In this document: piece by piece, positions 50,700 to 63,213 of the stretch
How positions within the stretch are numbered: the first letter of the stretch is position 1
How the letters are laid out: the number at the start of each line of letters is the position of its first letter
Source of the DNA: Prorocentrum cordatum
Taxonomy: Eukaryota; Sar; Dinophyceae; Prorocentrales; Prorocentraceae
Direction: 5' to 3'
DNA: 64,000 nucleotides
Assembly: GCA_963575745.1 (NCBI GenBank)
Contig: CAUYUJ010019363.1
Coordinates: forward strand, 61,140 to 125,139
Translations under genes and position numbers: made by a program
The notes under the pieces: model-generated
What the model saw: the letters and a program-made list of their open reading frames with translations, nothing else
The model's database searches: none
Told to the model about the DNA's origin: nothing

Positions 50700-51834
50700 G
50701 TCGGAAAACAACAACAATAACAACAACAACACCGACAACAACACCGACAACAACAACAACAACAACAACAACAATCACTTTACCCGAACGCTCAGTGTTC
50801 TCACCAGTGCCAGGGTTTTCATGCGACGCCAGCCAATACCCCCACTTTGTGGGGGGGCAGTGCAAGCTCTACCAAATATCCACACGACTCTTCGCCACCA
50901 CCCACACCCAGCTTCCCGCCCTATGACGTTCGGACACTTCACTTCGTGGCCTGCGGACGACCGTGGCTACTACACTGGCGTGGAGTACACACCCACAGAA
51001 GTTGTTAAGCCTACGTTCGTACACCCACAGAAGTTGTTAAGCCTTGGCCTTGCAAGGGATTGTGGCCCCTGGCAGGCGCGCGAACCCCGTTGCAAGAGCG
51101 TGCGAAAGTAGCTCGCGCGAGCTCATGTAACATAAATGTTGGAAAACCATTGGTTTTTTTAGGATTCGGACAGCGCGCGCGGGTAGAAATTTTGAAAAGT
51201 CGTGCAGGTGTTTTTCGAGGACCTACGGTGCGATTCGTGTGATTTTATGATGCGCGGTGCTAAAATTCTTAAGAAGCCCAATGGTTTTTGGAGATTTCGG
51301 CGTGCGCGCGCGAAGAAAAAACGAATGTGTCCCGCATGGTATTATTTGACAGGGATGATGGCCCTGGCAGGTGCGCAACCGTTGTCGCAGAAGTTCGAAA
51401 AAGTTGCTCGCAAAAGCCCGTTTGACAGAAATGTTTAAAAAGTGTTGGGTTTCCTACGAATCCGCAAGAGCGCGCGGGATGAGATTTTGACATTTTTTTG
51501 TTGAAAAACCATTGGTTTTTTGATGTTTTTATGTTAAAATCGCTCCGAACACTAAGCTTTTGGAAGGATTTCGTCTTGCGCGCGCGAATGTCCACTTTAC
51601 CTTATTTTTTGCAAGGGATTCTTGAAATTTGATTATATTAGAACAAGAAATGTCATTTTATAGTGTTTTTTGCAAGGGAAAACGGATTACAACAAAACAA
51701 CCGGATCTGGATCACATCGTTTTACCTGAGGCTTCCTCACGAAAATGATGAAAATGTAGCTGCGGCCTAGGCGGCGCAGGGGGGGCGTGCACCAGGGGGC
51801 CCAACAATAATTATTCTTTAGAATAAATAATGTT

Positions 51835-51865
<31 letters not shown>

Positions 51866-52790
51866 CACTTTACCCGAACGCTCAGTGTTCTCACCAGTGC
51901 CAGGGTTTTCATGCGACGCCAGCCAATACCCCCACTTTGTGGGGGGGCAGTGCAAGCTCTACCAAATATCCACACGACTCTTCGCCACCACCCACACCCA
52001 GCTTCCCGCCCTATGACGTTCGGACACTTCACTTCGTGGCCTGCGGACGACCGTGGCTACTACACTGGCGTGGAGTACACACCCACAGAAGTTGTTAAGC
52101 CTACGTTCGTACACCCACAGAAGTTGTTAAGCCTTTTTTAGGATTCGGACAGCGCGCGCGGGTGGAAATTTTGAAAAGTCGTGCAGGTGTTTTTCGAGGA
52201 CCTACGGTGCGATTCGTGTGATTTTATGATGCGCGGTGCTAAATTCTTAAGGAGATTTCGGCGTGCGCGCGCGAAGAAAAAACGAATGTGTCCCGCATGG
52301 TATTATTTGACAGGGATGATGGCCCTGGCAGGTGCGCAACCGTTGTCGCAGAAGTTCGAAAAAGTTGCTCGCAAAAGCCCGTTTGACAGAAATGTTTAAA
52401 AAGTGTTGGTTTTCCTACGAATCCGCAAGAGCGCGCGGGATGAGATTTTGACATTTTTTTGTTGAAAAACCATTGGTTTTTTGATGTTTTTATGTTAAAA
52501 TCGCTCCGAACACTAAGCTTTTGGAAGGATTTCGTCTTGCGCGCGCGAATGTCCACTTTACCTTATTTTTTGCAAGGGATTCTTGAAATTTGATTATATT
52601 AGAACAAGAAATGTCATTTTATAGTGTTTTTTGCAAGGGAAAGCGGGGGGGAACAAAACAACCGGATCTTGATCACATCGAATTACCTGAGGCTTCCTCA
52701 CGAAAATGATGAAAATGTAGCTGCGGCCTAGGCGGCGCAGGGGGGCCGTGCACCAGGGGCCCCAACAATAATTATTCTTTAGAATTAATA
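50700..52790. repeat. Tandem duplication of about 1.09 kb with AAC runs at unit starts
   Basis: AATCACTTTACCCGAACGC begins at 50773 and again at 51863 (1090 apart), each time after an (AAC)n run. The second unit is shorter by internal deletions. Both contain a doubled CACCCACAGAAGTTGTTAAG, a CCACTTTGTGGGGGGG block and a less GC-rich 3' half with GAAAAACCATTGGTTTTT. A third (AAC)n start occurs at 52795 but without the unit. Nearly identical sequence argues for a recent event. Frames of 103-137 codons at the unit starts are not convincing. Confidence 0.9.
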
Positions 52791-52793
52791 ATG

Positions 52794-52960
52794 TTCAACA
52801 ACACCAACAACAACAACAACAACGACAACAACGACAACAACGACAACAACGACAACAACGACAACAACAACAGCAGCAGCAACAACAACACCAACAGCAA
52901 CAACAACAACAACACCAACACCAACACCAACACCAACACCAACAACAACAACAACAACAA
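52794..52960. repeat. (AAC)n / (ACACCA)n microsatellite
   Basis: AAC, GACAAC, CAGCAG and ACACCA stretches in series, giving poly-Asn or poly-Val frames only. Confidence 0.9.
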
Positions 52961-53224
52961 ACCACAAACAGGGCCGCCGCGCGCGCGGCTGTGGCCATGA
53001 GGCGCCGCGCGCGGTGGCTCATGGTGACCCCGAATGGTATGTACCACGCGGTAGAGGGCAGGGCCGCCGCGAGGGCGACAGCGGGGGGCTTCCAGAGCGG
53101 ATGCGCGCGCGCGGCTGCTCTTGGTGTCCCCCAGGGATTGTATGTGTTCCTCAAAAAAACTACTCCGACGGTAGGACCCCGCATGAAAATATGTTTAGCT
53201 TGCCTGGGGATTCCCTCCTGCCAC

Positions 53225-53945
53225 CCCGCTTCTTCCACCTACTCCTGCCTCCTGCTTTTCCTCCTTCCTCCTCCTCCTCCTCCTCCTGCCTCAACCCCTG
53301 CCTCCTCCTCTTGCCTCCTCCACCACCACCACCACCACCACCACCTCCTCCTCCTCCTCCTCCTCCTCCTCCTCCTCCTCCTCCTCCTCCTCATACTTCC
53401 TCCCTTCATTATCCTCCTCTTCGTTTTCTTCGTCCTTCTCCCTGCCATGCGCCTCCTCTCCCCATTCCCCATGTTCCTCCTGCCTTCCTCTCCTCCTCCT
53501 GCTGCTTTCCCTCTCCTCCTCCTGCGCCTCCTCCTCCTCCTCCTCCTCCTCCTCGTCCTCGTCCTCGTCGTCCTCCTCCTCCTCCCCCTCCTCCTCCTCT
53601 TCCTCCTCCTCCGCCTCCCCTCGCCATCTTCCCCTTTTCCCTCTCCCTCCTCCGCCTCCTCCTCCTCGTCTCTATCTTCCCCCCCCTCCTCCTCCGCCTC
53701 CCCGTCCTCCTGCCTCCTCCTGGGGACTCTTGGGGCCTCTTGGGGCCTCCTGGAGCCTTCTGGGCCTTCCGGGACATCCTGGGGACTCCTAGGGCACTCC
53801 TCTTCCTCCATGTGTTACTCGTCCTTCTCGCCCTCTGCTTCCTCCTCCTCCTCATGATTCTCTTTCTCGCCCTGCATCATCCTTCCTCCTCCTTCTTCCT
53901 CTTCTTCCTCCTCCTCCTCCTCCTCGTGCGGAGCACGACCCACAC
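53225..53945. repeat. Polypyrimidine (TCC)n tract
   Basis: About 700 bases of almost pure pyrimidine on the plus strand, interrupted at 53720-53790 by CTTGGGGCC words of the CCAAGA family in reverse orientation. Confidence 0.9.
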
Positions 53946-54059
53946 GAAACGCACGATGTGCCTCCCGGCGGATACGCGCTGGAGGACGACCCAAAGGACG
54001 CGCGCGCGCCGGAGGACGACCCGGAGGAAACACGAAAGGTGCGGGCCCCATAGAGAAGG

Positions 54060-54897
54060 GGCTACGCCTGAGCCTTCCTCACAAATCACTCACAGACGAG
54101 GCTCCCGCCTGATACTTCCCCCATAATATTCACGTCTCAGGAGCCCCAAAATGACGGCAGTTACAGGTTCGAGGATGACCCGCTCGCATTACCAACGTGA
54201 AATGCAAGCTCCATAAGGAGGGGGCTCCCGCCTGAGACTCCCTCACAGTTCATTCACAAACAAAACTCCCGCCTAATACCTCCCCGGTATGCAAGCCTCA
54301 GGAGCCCAGAAATAACGACAGTTACAGGTTCAAGGATGACCCGCTCGGATTACCACCATGAAATGCGGGTCCCATTGGGAGGGGGCTCCCGCCTGAAACT
54401 TCTTCACAATTCACTCACAGACGAGGCTCCCGCCTGATACTTCCCTCACACTCAAGCCTCAGGAGCCCGAAAATGACGACAGGAACAGGTTCGAGAATGA
54501 CCCGCTCGGATTTCCAACATGAAATGTAGGCCCCATAGGGAGGGGGCTCCCGCCTGAGCCTTCCTCACAGTTCACTGACAGACGAGGCTCCCGCCTGATA
54601 CTTCCCCCATGTTCAAGCCTCAGGAGCCCAAAAGTGACGACAAGAACAGGTTCGAGGATGACCCGCTCCGATTTCCAACATGAAATGCGGGCCCCATGGG
54701 GAGGGGTCTCCCGCCTGAGCGTTCCTCACTCACAGACGAGGCTACCGCCTGATACTTCCCCTATGTTCAAGCCTCAGGAGCCCAAAAGTGACGACAAAAT
54801 CAGGTTCGAGGATGACCCGCTCGGATTACTAACAGGAAGTGCGGGCCCCATGGGGAGGGGTCTCCCGCCTGAGCCTTCCTCAAAGTTCACTCACAGT
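54060..54897. repeat. 160-bp satellite, about 5 units
   Basis: The anchor GAGGCTCCCGCCTGATACTT recurs at 54098, about 54261, 54423, 54584 and 54738. Each unit also has AAGCCTCAGGAGCCC, ACGACA-GAACAGGTTCGAG, GATGACCCGCTCGGATT and GGGCCCCATAGGGAGGGG. A further copy in the opposite orientation lies at 57745-57880. Confidence 0.9.
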
Positions 54898-56175
54898 CGA
54901 GAGCATGCCACGCCTGCTGTGCCCTGGGCGAGAGGCGCGCATAGGGGGACCACCCCCTGCGCACCCCCTTTATGCCTATGGGGTCGAGGGAATGCCACTC
55001 CTGCTGTGCCCTGGACGAGAGGCGCGCATAGGGAGACCACCCCCTGCGCACCCCCTACGGGCTCGAGAGCATGCCACGCCTGCTGTGCCCTGGACGAGAG
55101 GCGCGCAGAAGGAGACCACCCCCTGCGCACCCCCTATGCCTATGGGGCCGAGAGAATGCCACGCCTGCTGTGCGCTGGGCGAGAAGCGCGCATAGGGAGA
55201 CCACCCCCTGCGCACCCCCTCATGGGGCCGAGAGAATGCCACGCCTGCTGTGCCCTGGACGAGAGGCGCGCATTTGGAACACCACCCCTTGCGCACCCCC
55301 TGATGCCTATGGGGCTGAGAAAATGCCACGCCTGCTGTGCCCTGCACGAAAGGCGCGCAGAGGGAGACCACCCCCTGCGCACCCCCTATGGGGCCGAGAG
55401 CATGCCACTGCTGCAGCGCCCTGGACGAAAGGCGCGCATTGGGAAGACCAGCCCCTGCGCACCCCCTATGGGGTCCAGAGGATGTCACGCCTGCTGTGCC
55501 CTGGACGAAAGAAAGGCGCGCGTAGGGAGACCACCTCGAAAGAACACCCCCTGCGCACCCCCATGGGGTCGAGGGAATGCCACGCCTGCTGTGCCGTAGA
55601 CGAGAGGCGCGCATAGGGAGACCAACCCCTGCGCACCCCTTGTGCCTATGGGGTCGAGAGCATGCCACGCCAGCTGGGGGGGTTGGACGAGAGGCGCGCA
55701 TAGGGAAACCACCCCCTGCGCACCCCTTTTGGGGCCGAGAGAATGCCCCGCCTGCTGTGCCCTGGACGAGAGGCGCGCATAGGGAACACCACCCCCTGTG
55801 CACCCCCTTTGAATGCCACGCCTGCTGTGCCCTAGACGAGAGGCGCGCATAGGGAGACCAACCCCTGCGCACCCCCTGTGGGGTCGAGGGAATGCCACGC
55901 CTGCTGTGCCCGGGACAAAAGGCGCGCATAGGGAGACAACCCCCTGCGCACCCCCCATGGGGTCGAGATAATGCCACGCCTGGTGTGCCCTAGACGAGAG
56001 GCGCGCATAGGGAGACCACCCTCTGCGCACCCCCTACGGGCTCGAGAGCATGCCACGCCAGGGAGACCACCCCCTGCGCATCCCTCATGGGGCCGACAAA
56101 ATGCCACGCCTGCTGTGCGCTGGACGAGAGGTGCGCATAGGGAGACCACCCCTTGCGCACCCCCTGCCATGCGTG
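54898..56175. repeat. 80-88-bp satellite, about 16 units
   Basis: Unit: ATGCCACGCCTGCTGTGCCC, TGGACGAGAGGCGCGCATAG, GGAGACCACCCCCTGCGCAC, CCCCTATGGGGTCGAGAG. Anchors at 54905, 54991, 55071, 55157, 55236, 55324, 55409 and on to 56101. It directly follows the 160-bp array. Most units leave all frames open, producing 181-333-codon frames on both strands that I do not take as genes. Confidence 0.95.
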
Positions 56176-57240
56176 AGCGCCCACCGATGTCGCGCGTGGG
56201 GCGTCTTCAGGAGACACGCGAAGGGTGCGCCGACATGGGCGGCGGGCAGAATGCGCCCGCGCCTTGGACCGTACGTGTCGTTCCTTGAGGGGCACGATCC
56301 GCGCGAGGGGAGCGTAGAAATTGGCATCAGCCAGCATGCGCTCGCGCCTGACGGTGCAGAAGTGGAAGGAATTTCCGGACAATCCCATGGAATCTTGAGG
56401 AGGGCTAACTAAAGATCTTCGGGAAACAAAGGAACACTTACATAATGTCAGGATTCCAACGGAAATCGCACGACTACATAAGGCTTCTGGGGACCGAAAG
56501 AATTTTGTGGAGTTTTCAGGGGTCCCCAGAGGGTCTTCAGGATCCTGGGGAAATCCCGACGGACAAGTACGATTCCAAAGTGACCCGGCAGAGTCCTCCA
56601 GAATATTTCAGAAACGCCAAGGATCCCGAGGATCCCTAGAGTATTTTGAGGAACCCTTGGACTGGCAAAGGAATCCGCAGGAATGCGTTGGTTTCGTCCG
56701 CGATCCTGCGGCACACTGCGGGATTCTGAGGACGCGGGGGCCGGCGGACATCCTCTTGGAACCTTTCGGAATTCTGATTCATGTGTTTGGGTCTCGAGGA
56801 ACCTGGGGGAATCTTGAGAAATTTGGAGGAATCGGTTGGAACTCTCGAGACATCCTTGGGGATCCTTGGGGGCCCTCGGCGCACATAGGGACCCGTGCGA
56901 ATCCTAACGAAACTTTGGCGTTTTCTTGAATCCAGAGGAACACGGACAAACCGAATCAAATCCTAGGACCCCGCAGGAATCCCCTGATTCCCCGGAAATC
57001 CGAGGAATCCACATTTTTCCATGTTGTTTGGCTCGCGCTTTTGTATGGCAACGCCCGTTTGCAGTCCCGTGTCGGGCAGTGTGGCGGAAATTCCGAGCCG
57101 CAGTCAGGTGGCCGAGCTTTTTTCTCGGTGCGTTTGTATCCTCTGCCTGCTCCCACCCTCCTTCCTCTTTTCCTCTTCCCCCCTCTCCTCCACCATCCCG
57201 TCTCCTTCTTCTGACGCGAACAGGCCTCGAGCGTCGGGTC
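56176..57240. other. Non-coding, rich in GGAATC/GGATCC words
   Basis: From 56440 to 56940 words such as GGATCC, GGAATC, GAGGAACC and CCTTGGGG are over-represented with no fixed period, in the style of a decayed satellite. No gene supported. Confidence 0.4.
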
Positions 57241-57603
57241 GGTAGCCGGGCCGGTTCTGGCTTGGCGCGGCCGCCGAGGGCCGTGGCGGCGGCCTTTGGG
57301 GGCCCCCAGCCTCCGCGTGCGCGGCGGTCCTGCCCTCTTCTGCGTGGTAAAATGCAAATCGGGAGCATTAGGTGGACCCCCGACCGCCGCGCGCCCGCGG
57401 CGGCTTTGTTTCTTTCCCACATCCAAAGTGGGGTTGTTGTTTTCTCTGGACACCCTCCACACAGAAACCTTGCCTCCCTCCCACTCCGCCTCAGTCACGC
57501 ATTCACCCCGTCATCGGTCATCATCACCATCGGTCATCTTCATCACCACCGCCATCATCATACCCAGCCGCTCACCATCGATAACCATCACCATCGGCCA
57601 TCG

Positions 57604-57670
<67 letters not shown>

Positions 57671-58370
57671 GCATCACCACCACCGCCATCATCATCATCA
57701 TCATACTCGGTCGCACATCGCACGCTCTCTCTCATTACTCAGCATCATCAAGCGGGAGCCTCGTCTGTGAGTGAATTGTGAGGAAGTCCCAGGCGGGAGC
57801 CCCCTCCCTTTGGGGCCGGCACTTCATGTTGGTAATCTGAGCGGGTCATCCTCCAACCTGTAACCGTCGTCATTCCCCACATGCTTCGTGGGGTTATGGT
57901 TTTCTTCTCTGCCGCGTCGCACCCGCGACCCTCACTCGCCTCCCCTCCTCCTCCTCCTCCTCCTCCTCCTCCTCCTCCTCCTCCTCCTCCTCCTTCTCAC
58001 ACAGCACAGCGCACCACAGCGCAGCAGAGCACAGCACAGCACAGCACAGCACAGCTTAGCACAGCACAACACACAGCACATTCACACACAGCACGTATAC
58101 AGCACAGTACAGCACTGCTCAGCACAGCTCAGCTCAGCTCAGCACAGCACTGCTCAGCACAGCTCAGCTCAGCACAGCAGGCCACAGCTCAGTTCAGCAC
58201 AGCACAGGTCCAGGGCACAGCAGGCCTCTCGGCTCCTCGGGGGGCGCCGCCGCCGCAGGGGGCGCTGCCGCCGCGGCGGCGCGCGCCGCCGCGGCGGGGG
58301 GCGCCGCTGCGGGCGGCGGCGCGGCGGGCGCCTGTGCGGAGGGCGCCGCGGGCGCCGTGTGTTCCAAATA
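57240..58370. repeat. Composite block of dispersed repeats and microsatellites
   Basis: In order: GC-hairpin copies (57240-57420), (CAT)n (57603-57672), an inverted copy of the 160-bp satellite (57745-57880), (TCC)n (57945-57992), an irregular CAGCA/CTCAG array (58003-58212) and CCGCCG-rich sequence (58240-58365). No gene. From 58370 to 59190 I see nothing to annotate. Confidence 0.85.
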
Positions 58371-59189
58371 CAGTCGACCTGTGTAGTACGGATGCGCGAT
58401 GCAGTGGAGACTCATGCCAGGAAACACCCTGCTTGGCCCGCGCCCACTTCGGTGCGTTCATCGCGTTTTCCGCGCCCCCGTAGGGAGCCCCACCTTTCGA
58501 CGCGCCCCGCGCGCACCCATGTCGTCTGCGGCCCCAATGGAAGTCATAGCGCGGCCCCCAAAGCAATTTCACACACCCCTCGCGGGGAGCGCGGCCCACG
58601 CACGGAAATTTGCGCAACTCTGCTCGCGCGCGCCGCAGCCCGCAATTCGCAACGTGCAGGAATCCATCTCTCCCACGCTGTGCGGGGAATGATGGGAAGG
58701 CCGCGCCCTGTGCGGAATGTAGCTGAAAGGAGCCGTGCGCCTATCCAATCACAGTATTATCAGTATCCCCCTCGTCGCATTACCATTCGAATTATCACTA
58801 TCATAGGAGTACTGAGGCAAAAGGATAATGACCAACAGCAGCTAGACTCTCCATACCGTGGTTGATATCATTCCAAACATCCGGCGATGTGATTCGATCA
58901 GCCCGCGGGCCCCCAAGGATCTCGACCCTTTCCCCAAGGGTAGCTTTTCGTCCCGGAGATATTTCTGACAGGCCCAAGGCTCGAAAGCCGCCTTCAGAGC
59001 CTGTCATTGAGGATGTTAACCGGAAGCGCTAGGCCCTCTGCGCCTGGCGAGCGGAGCGTGTCTTCGGTGCCGCCAAGGGGGGCCCAGCACCGACTCACCG
59101 ACTCAAGAGATTTGCGCGCACCTCCGAAAAACAATACTGCATGTCGTTCTCTCCGAGGACGGACGCAGGGAACTCGAAAGGGGCGAAGG

Positions 59190-59375
59190 GCCAGAAGGGG
59201 GGAGGAGGGGGGGGGAAGGAGGGGGACGAGGAGAATAGGGAGGAGGAGAGGGAGGAGGAGAGGGACCAAGAGGAGGATGAGGAGGATGGAGGAGGACGAA
59301 GAGGAGGAGGGGGACCAGGAGGAGGAGGAGGAGGAGGAGGAGGAGGAGGAGGAGGAGGAGGAGGAGGAGGAGGAG
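59190..59375. repeat. (GGA)n purine tract
   Basis: GGAGGA repeats just past the 3' end of the LINE frame. Confidence 0.9.
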
Positions 59376-59404
59376 CGCCAGTAGCTTCAGCGAGTCGGTC
59401 GAGC

Positions 59405-60805
59405 TCAGCCTCGACGCCTCGGCCTGAGCCAGCTGTATGGCCTAGCCGCATTGGGCGGACTGGGTAGAATCGAGTACTTGCTTGGCATTTTGGCCAATGC
59501 CGCTTTCAAAGCATCCAGTTGCTGCGGGAGAGTTAAAGGGCGTCCGTCTTGATGCGAAGCCATCTCCTTGGCAACGTGGTAGATATAGAAACTGAGAGCC
59601 CTTGCTAAAATAGCATTCTCCCGGGTGAGGTAAAATGCCCGATAGCGCGTAGGGAGACCAAGACCGTGGCGGAGAAGGGGACACGGCGAGACGACAGCAC
59701 GTGGACGACAAACGAGGTGAGTGAGGCGGGGGCAGTTTAAATAGTGTGCCATGCGATCGGGGTGCGAACATCCGACAACACAGCTCCATAAAGTATCTGT
59801 AACGTGCATTCGGCCCGTGGTGGTCCATCCCCCCGAAATCGTCTTGAGGTACGGCCAGCGAATGCTCGGAAGGGCCCAGCGCAGGATTTCCCGCACCCGG
59901 CCCCATCGAACTCGCATGTTTCGGGGGGCAGGACAATCGAACCAGGACCGCAGGCGCCGCCCAATTAGGAGCTCAAGCTTATCGGGATAGGCCAGACTCG
60001 CAAGGGTGCGCGCATAGAGGCCTTCCATCTTGGGCCGACGACCCTCCCGGGTGGCCTCGCGCACGGCGATTCGTGCACGGCGGTGGGCGAGGCGAAGCTG
60101 CACAGAAGAGAGGGGGGGGTGCGACATCGGCATGGCGGAGCAAAGTTGCGCATAGTATTGGACAATCGCCTGGCGGCGCTGCCAGCACGGAGCACGCCAG
60201 CTAGCCTGTACGAGGTCGACTGCTCCGAGGCCCCCGGCAGCACTCGAGGCCTCCGCGGCGCCCCTTAGACGGCGAAGGAGGGGGCCCCAGAGAGAGTCGA
60301 GCGCGAGTGAAGCGCAGCGCCAGGCGCAAGCGAGGGCAGTGGACAGGAGCGAAGAAGGGATAGGGGAAGGGGACCATGTGCCAAGAGTGAGGAACTCAGA
60401 GAGAGCGAAGGAGTTGGGAGGAAGGCGCAACGATTTGTGCAGGCCCCACAGCTCTTTCTTCCGCATGGTGTCGCTAATGCGGTAAAACTGCGCCACGTAA
60501 GACGTGCAGGACAGAACCGACGAGTTGTGCAATCTGGCAGAGGCGTCGGCGGAAGAGGGAAGAGCACCGAGCTCAATGCATCTGCTGCACCACTTCATGA
60601 ACGGGACAGCCCACTCATTATCGAGGGTCGCACCTGGCCCCTGTAAGGTTCCCAGATATTTAGCTTTAGGTGCGACCAGAATTTGAGACCAGCTGGGGGC
60701 ACACGAAGAGAGCTCAGCCTGGACAACGGATTTGACCTCATCTGTAAGGTCAGCCCACAGTGGAACGATGACGCACTTGACGGCCTGCTGAGATAATGCC
60801 GCAAC
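59405..60805 (-). pseudogene. LINE C-terminal region with zinc knuckle
   Basis: It continues in the same register after the TAG at 60806: VAALSQQAVKCVIVPLWADL, then SWSQILVAPKAKYLGTLQG, the usual thumb segment after motif C. A long helical region follows (ALACAWRCASLALDSLWGPL). The terminal knuckle reads DTLWSCVVGCSHPDRMAHYL then NCPRL, a CCHC pattern (C-x3-C-x7-H-x4-C) typical of LINE C-termini. It ends LRPRRRG at 59405. Reading through the TAG gives continuous LINE homology, so the stop is a point mutation and not the natural end. Confidence 0.8.
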
Positions 60806-63213
60806 CTACCGCAGCCGGAGAAAATGGGGCTCAAGGACTCGAGCCGTCTGCAAGGCACGGATGACCGTGCCGATGTCATCCGCGCGCGCTCCGAGAGAAC
60901 CAAGCTCGTGAGTGGGAAGCCCCCGAGAGAGGAGGCGACGGAAGGGGTCGAGTCCAAGCGCCCACAACGTGCCACTGAGAGCGCATCCCTGGGCAACGCC
61001 CGAGAGGATTGGGATCTCACTCGCGCGTTTGCCTCCTACTTTGACATATCCTACCATGCTGGAGTATAATCCGGCAATCGCATGCCTGTATCCGAGAGGA
61101 ATGTTGAAACGCTCCAACACTTTGCTCAGGTAAGTTCTGTTCAGGCTCGCGAAAGCCGACGAGAAATCAAAACTAATAAAAACTGGATGGTTCGCAACGG
61201 CCCCGGGATCCATTGAAGCGATCCGGCATTCTGTGTCCATGACAAGGATGTGTTTGATGAGGTTCCGCCCCGAGATGAAGCCTTGCTGGACCTCGTCGGT
61301 GGCGCGCTCGGCCACGCGCTTGAGATTCCAGTTGATGGCAGAGGCGATGGCCTTCGAGTCCTGGTTCTTGAGGCTCAGCGGCCAGGTCTGGTGAGGCTGG
61401 CGAATGCAGTCCACTAAATCACTGCGGCCCTCCTCGGGCGAGCACTCCGGCAGAAGTGCGAAGTCGCTGGCATTCAGGCCGGGCGCCATGACCGTGCCCT
61501 CGAACAGCTTCAGCATCGCCGGGTACACGTGATCCATTGCACGCGGGCATGGGAGCCACGCCTCCACTGGTAGCCCGTGAGGCCCTGGTGCTGACCGCCT
61601 CGCCCGACGAAAAGCGGCGCGCAACTGCTCCAAGCTGGGGGTCGCGAGGTCCACGAGGGGCATGCTGGGCATCGCGCTGTCGAAGAACTCGTCGAGGGCA
61701 GATGCGTCGACCTCGGCGCCCAGGAAGACATGGGCCCAATGCTGCAAGAGGGCGTCGGCGATGTCACCGGGTTGCCGGGCGACGGGGCCGTCGGGGCCGC
61801 CGGAGTGGAGCTGCAGGCCGTTCAGAACGAGGCGCTTGCGGAAGGGGGCCCACAGGGCTGCGCGCCTGCGTGCCAACGCCTCCCAGCGCTGTAGCACGTC
61901 AGCACCCTCGGGGCTCTCGCTCTGTTTGACTCTCCAAGCGGTCAGCTGGACCTGGCGCTCATGCCAGCGACGATTGAGGTCATGATACTCGTGGTCGAAG
62001 CTGGTCGCGTCGACGAGGCGGACGATGGCGGAGTTTCCGATCACCTCGAGGTGTCGTCGACCAAGCTCCGTGTTGCGAGTGAGGTTCAGAGCGCTCCAGC
62101 GGTCCTGACGCCACACCGCTCGTGCAATACTCCGCACGGTGAGCCTCCGAGCCTCGAGCGTCTCGGGGGAGCCCATCTCCGTGCCCAGGGGGAGCTTGGA
62201 GAGTGCGTTCCGGGTGAGCCGGGCTGCCTCCTTAATCATGCGTTTCGTCTCGGACAGCCGCTGTTCGGGGGGAAGGGTAACCAGGTCCAGGGCGTCCATC
62301 AAGGTACCCAGCGTCGCGGCGTACATGGGGGACTTGAAAATGTGTTTGGGTATGCTCTGCGCGTCGCGCTCGATTGCAATCCGCGGTCGTATGCGCAAGA
62401 CCACGGCCGCATGATCACTCAGGCGCCAGTCGGCGTAGTTGGCGGCCTCGTGGTGCACCTCGAAGTCGCAGATAAGCTGCTCGAGGTACTGGGGGGGGCA
62501 AGGAGACGAAAGCCCGGTCGATGCAGGTAGCCGTCTCAGTCGCCCTCGAGTAGCGAGTTGGCATCTCGCTCGTGATCTCAACCATTTGGTCGTCGAACAT
62601 GTATTGCCACTGCCGAGGTGTTGTCTGTATCGCGTAGCCGTGCGGGTGGCCTGTCCGGCCTCGGGTCGGACGTAGGAGGCGGTGGCGGCGGCGTTCAAGT
62701 TGAAGTCCCCGATGGCGACGAAGGTGCGATCCTCGACCAGCTCGGCAACCCAGCGTGCGGCCGAGTGCCATGCGCCCGCGGTCCTCAACAGCTGCTGCTG
62801 GGAGAGGTCGAAATTGTGGACATTCATGATGCGTAAAGCTTTTCCCGTGGTCGGGTGCGTAATGTGTACAAGTTGAACCCGCCCTCGAACGATGAGATCC
62901 TGCCATTGCTGCGGGCGGTCAGCAGGAGGCACAGCGGCGATGGCATCTGCGCAAGAAAGCGGGACTAAGGCCGCCACGCCGCCAAAGCCTGCAGGTGAGC
63001 CGTCGTCTCGCAGGGGGACCACCGAGAAGTGGATGTGGTAGCTCGATGTGAATTGCTTCAGTGTCTCCTCCAGAAGTTGACGAGAACCTCGAACTTCTTG
63101 CAGACAAATGATAGCTTGCTGTCTGAGGAAGGGTGCGAGGTGACGAAATTTCTTCATGCGACGGGGTTTGCGAGATCAGAGGAGCGATCCAGCATTCCAA
63201 GAGATAATCTGGA
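60806..63213 (-). pseudogene. LINE endonuclease and reverse transcriptase
   Basis: Endonuclease motifs: IISWNAGSLL at the start (then TGA), IICLQEVRG with the catalytic Glu, AIGDFNLNA, and LSDHAAVVL with the final Asp-His. Between about 62650 and 62500 the register slips: an adjacent frame reads WQYMFDDQMVEITSEMPTRY, then ATETATCIDRAFVSLPPP, before the main frame resumes, so two compensating indels lie here. Reverse transcriptase: APGPHGLPVEAW, then SLKNQDSKAIASAINWNLKR, motif A ISFDFSSAFASLNR, motif B GVAQGCALSGTLW and motif C GARADDIGTVIR with both Asp intact. It would nick DNA and prime reverse transcription at the target. The first ATG (63155-63157) lies after the TGA, so translation from it would lose the N-terminal motif. 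Confidence 0.85.

Larger units (their letters stand above)
59405..63213 (-). mobile_element. Endonuclease-type LINE, near-complete second open frame
   Basis: One minus-strand register, from about 63213 to a stop at 59405, carries an apurinic-type endonuclease, a reverse transcriptase and a C-terminal zinc knuckle. It is interrupted by only two in-frame stops (TGA 63176-63178, TAG 60806-60808) and one short shifted segment. Together about 1270 codons, a normal length for a LINE ORF2. No first open frame is visible upstream, where a purine tract lies. The 3' untranslated part is at most a few hundred bases before the GGA tract. Its nuclease type differs from that of the LINE tails at 11-13.7 kb, so two LINE lineages share the window. 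Confidence 0.88.

Noticed and set aside
50698-51111. 137-codon frame at the start of the 1.09-kb unit (and its copy at 51830)
   Set aside because: It is Asn-led because of AAC repeats; the rest lacks protein character and the two copies diverge in frame at the end.
54976-55977. 333-codon minus-strand and 321-codon plus-strand frames
   Set aside because: Both are translations of the 80-88-bp and 160-bp satellites; openness is a property of the unit.
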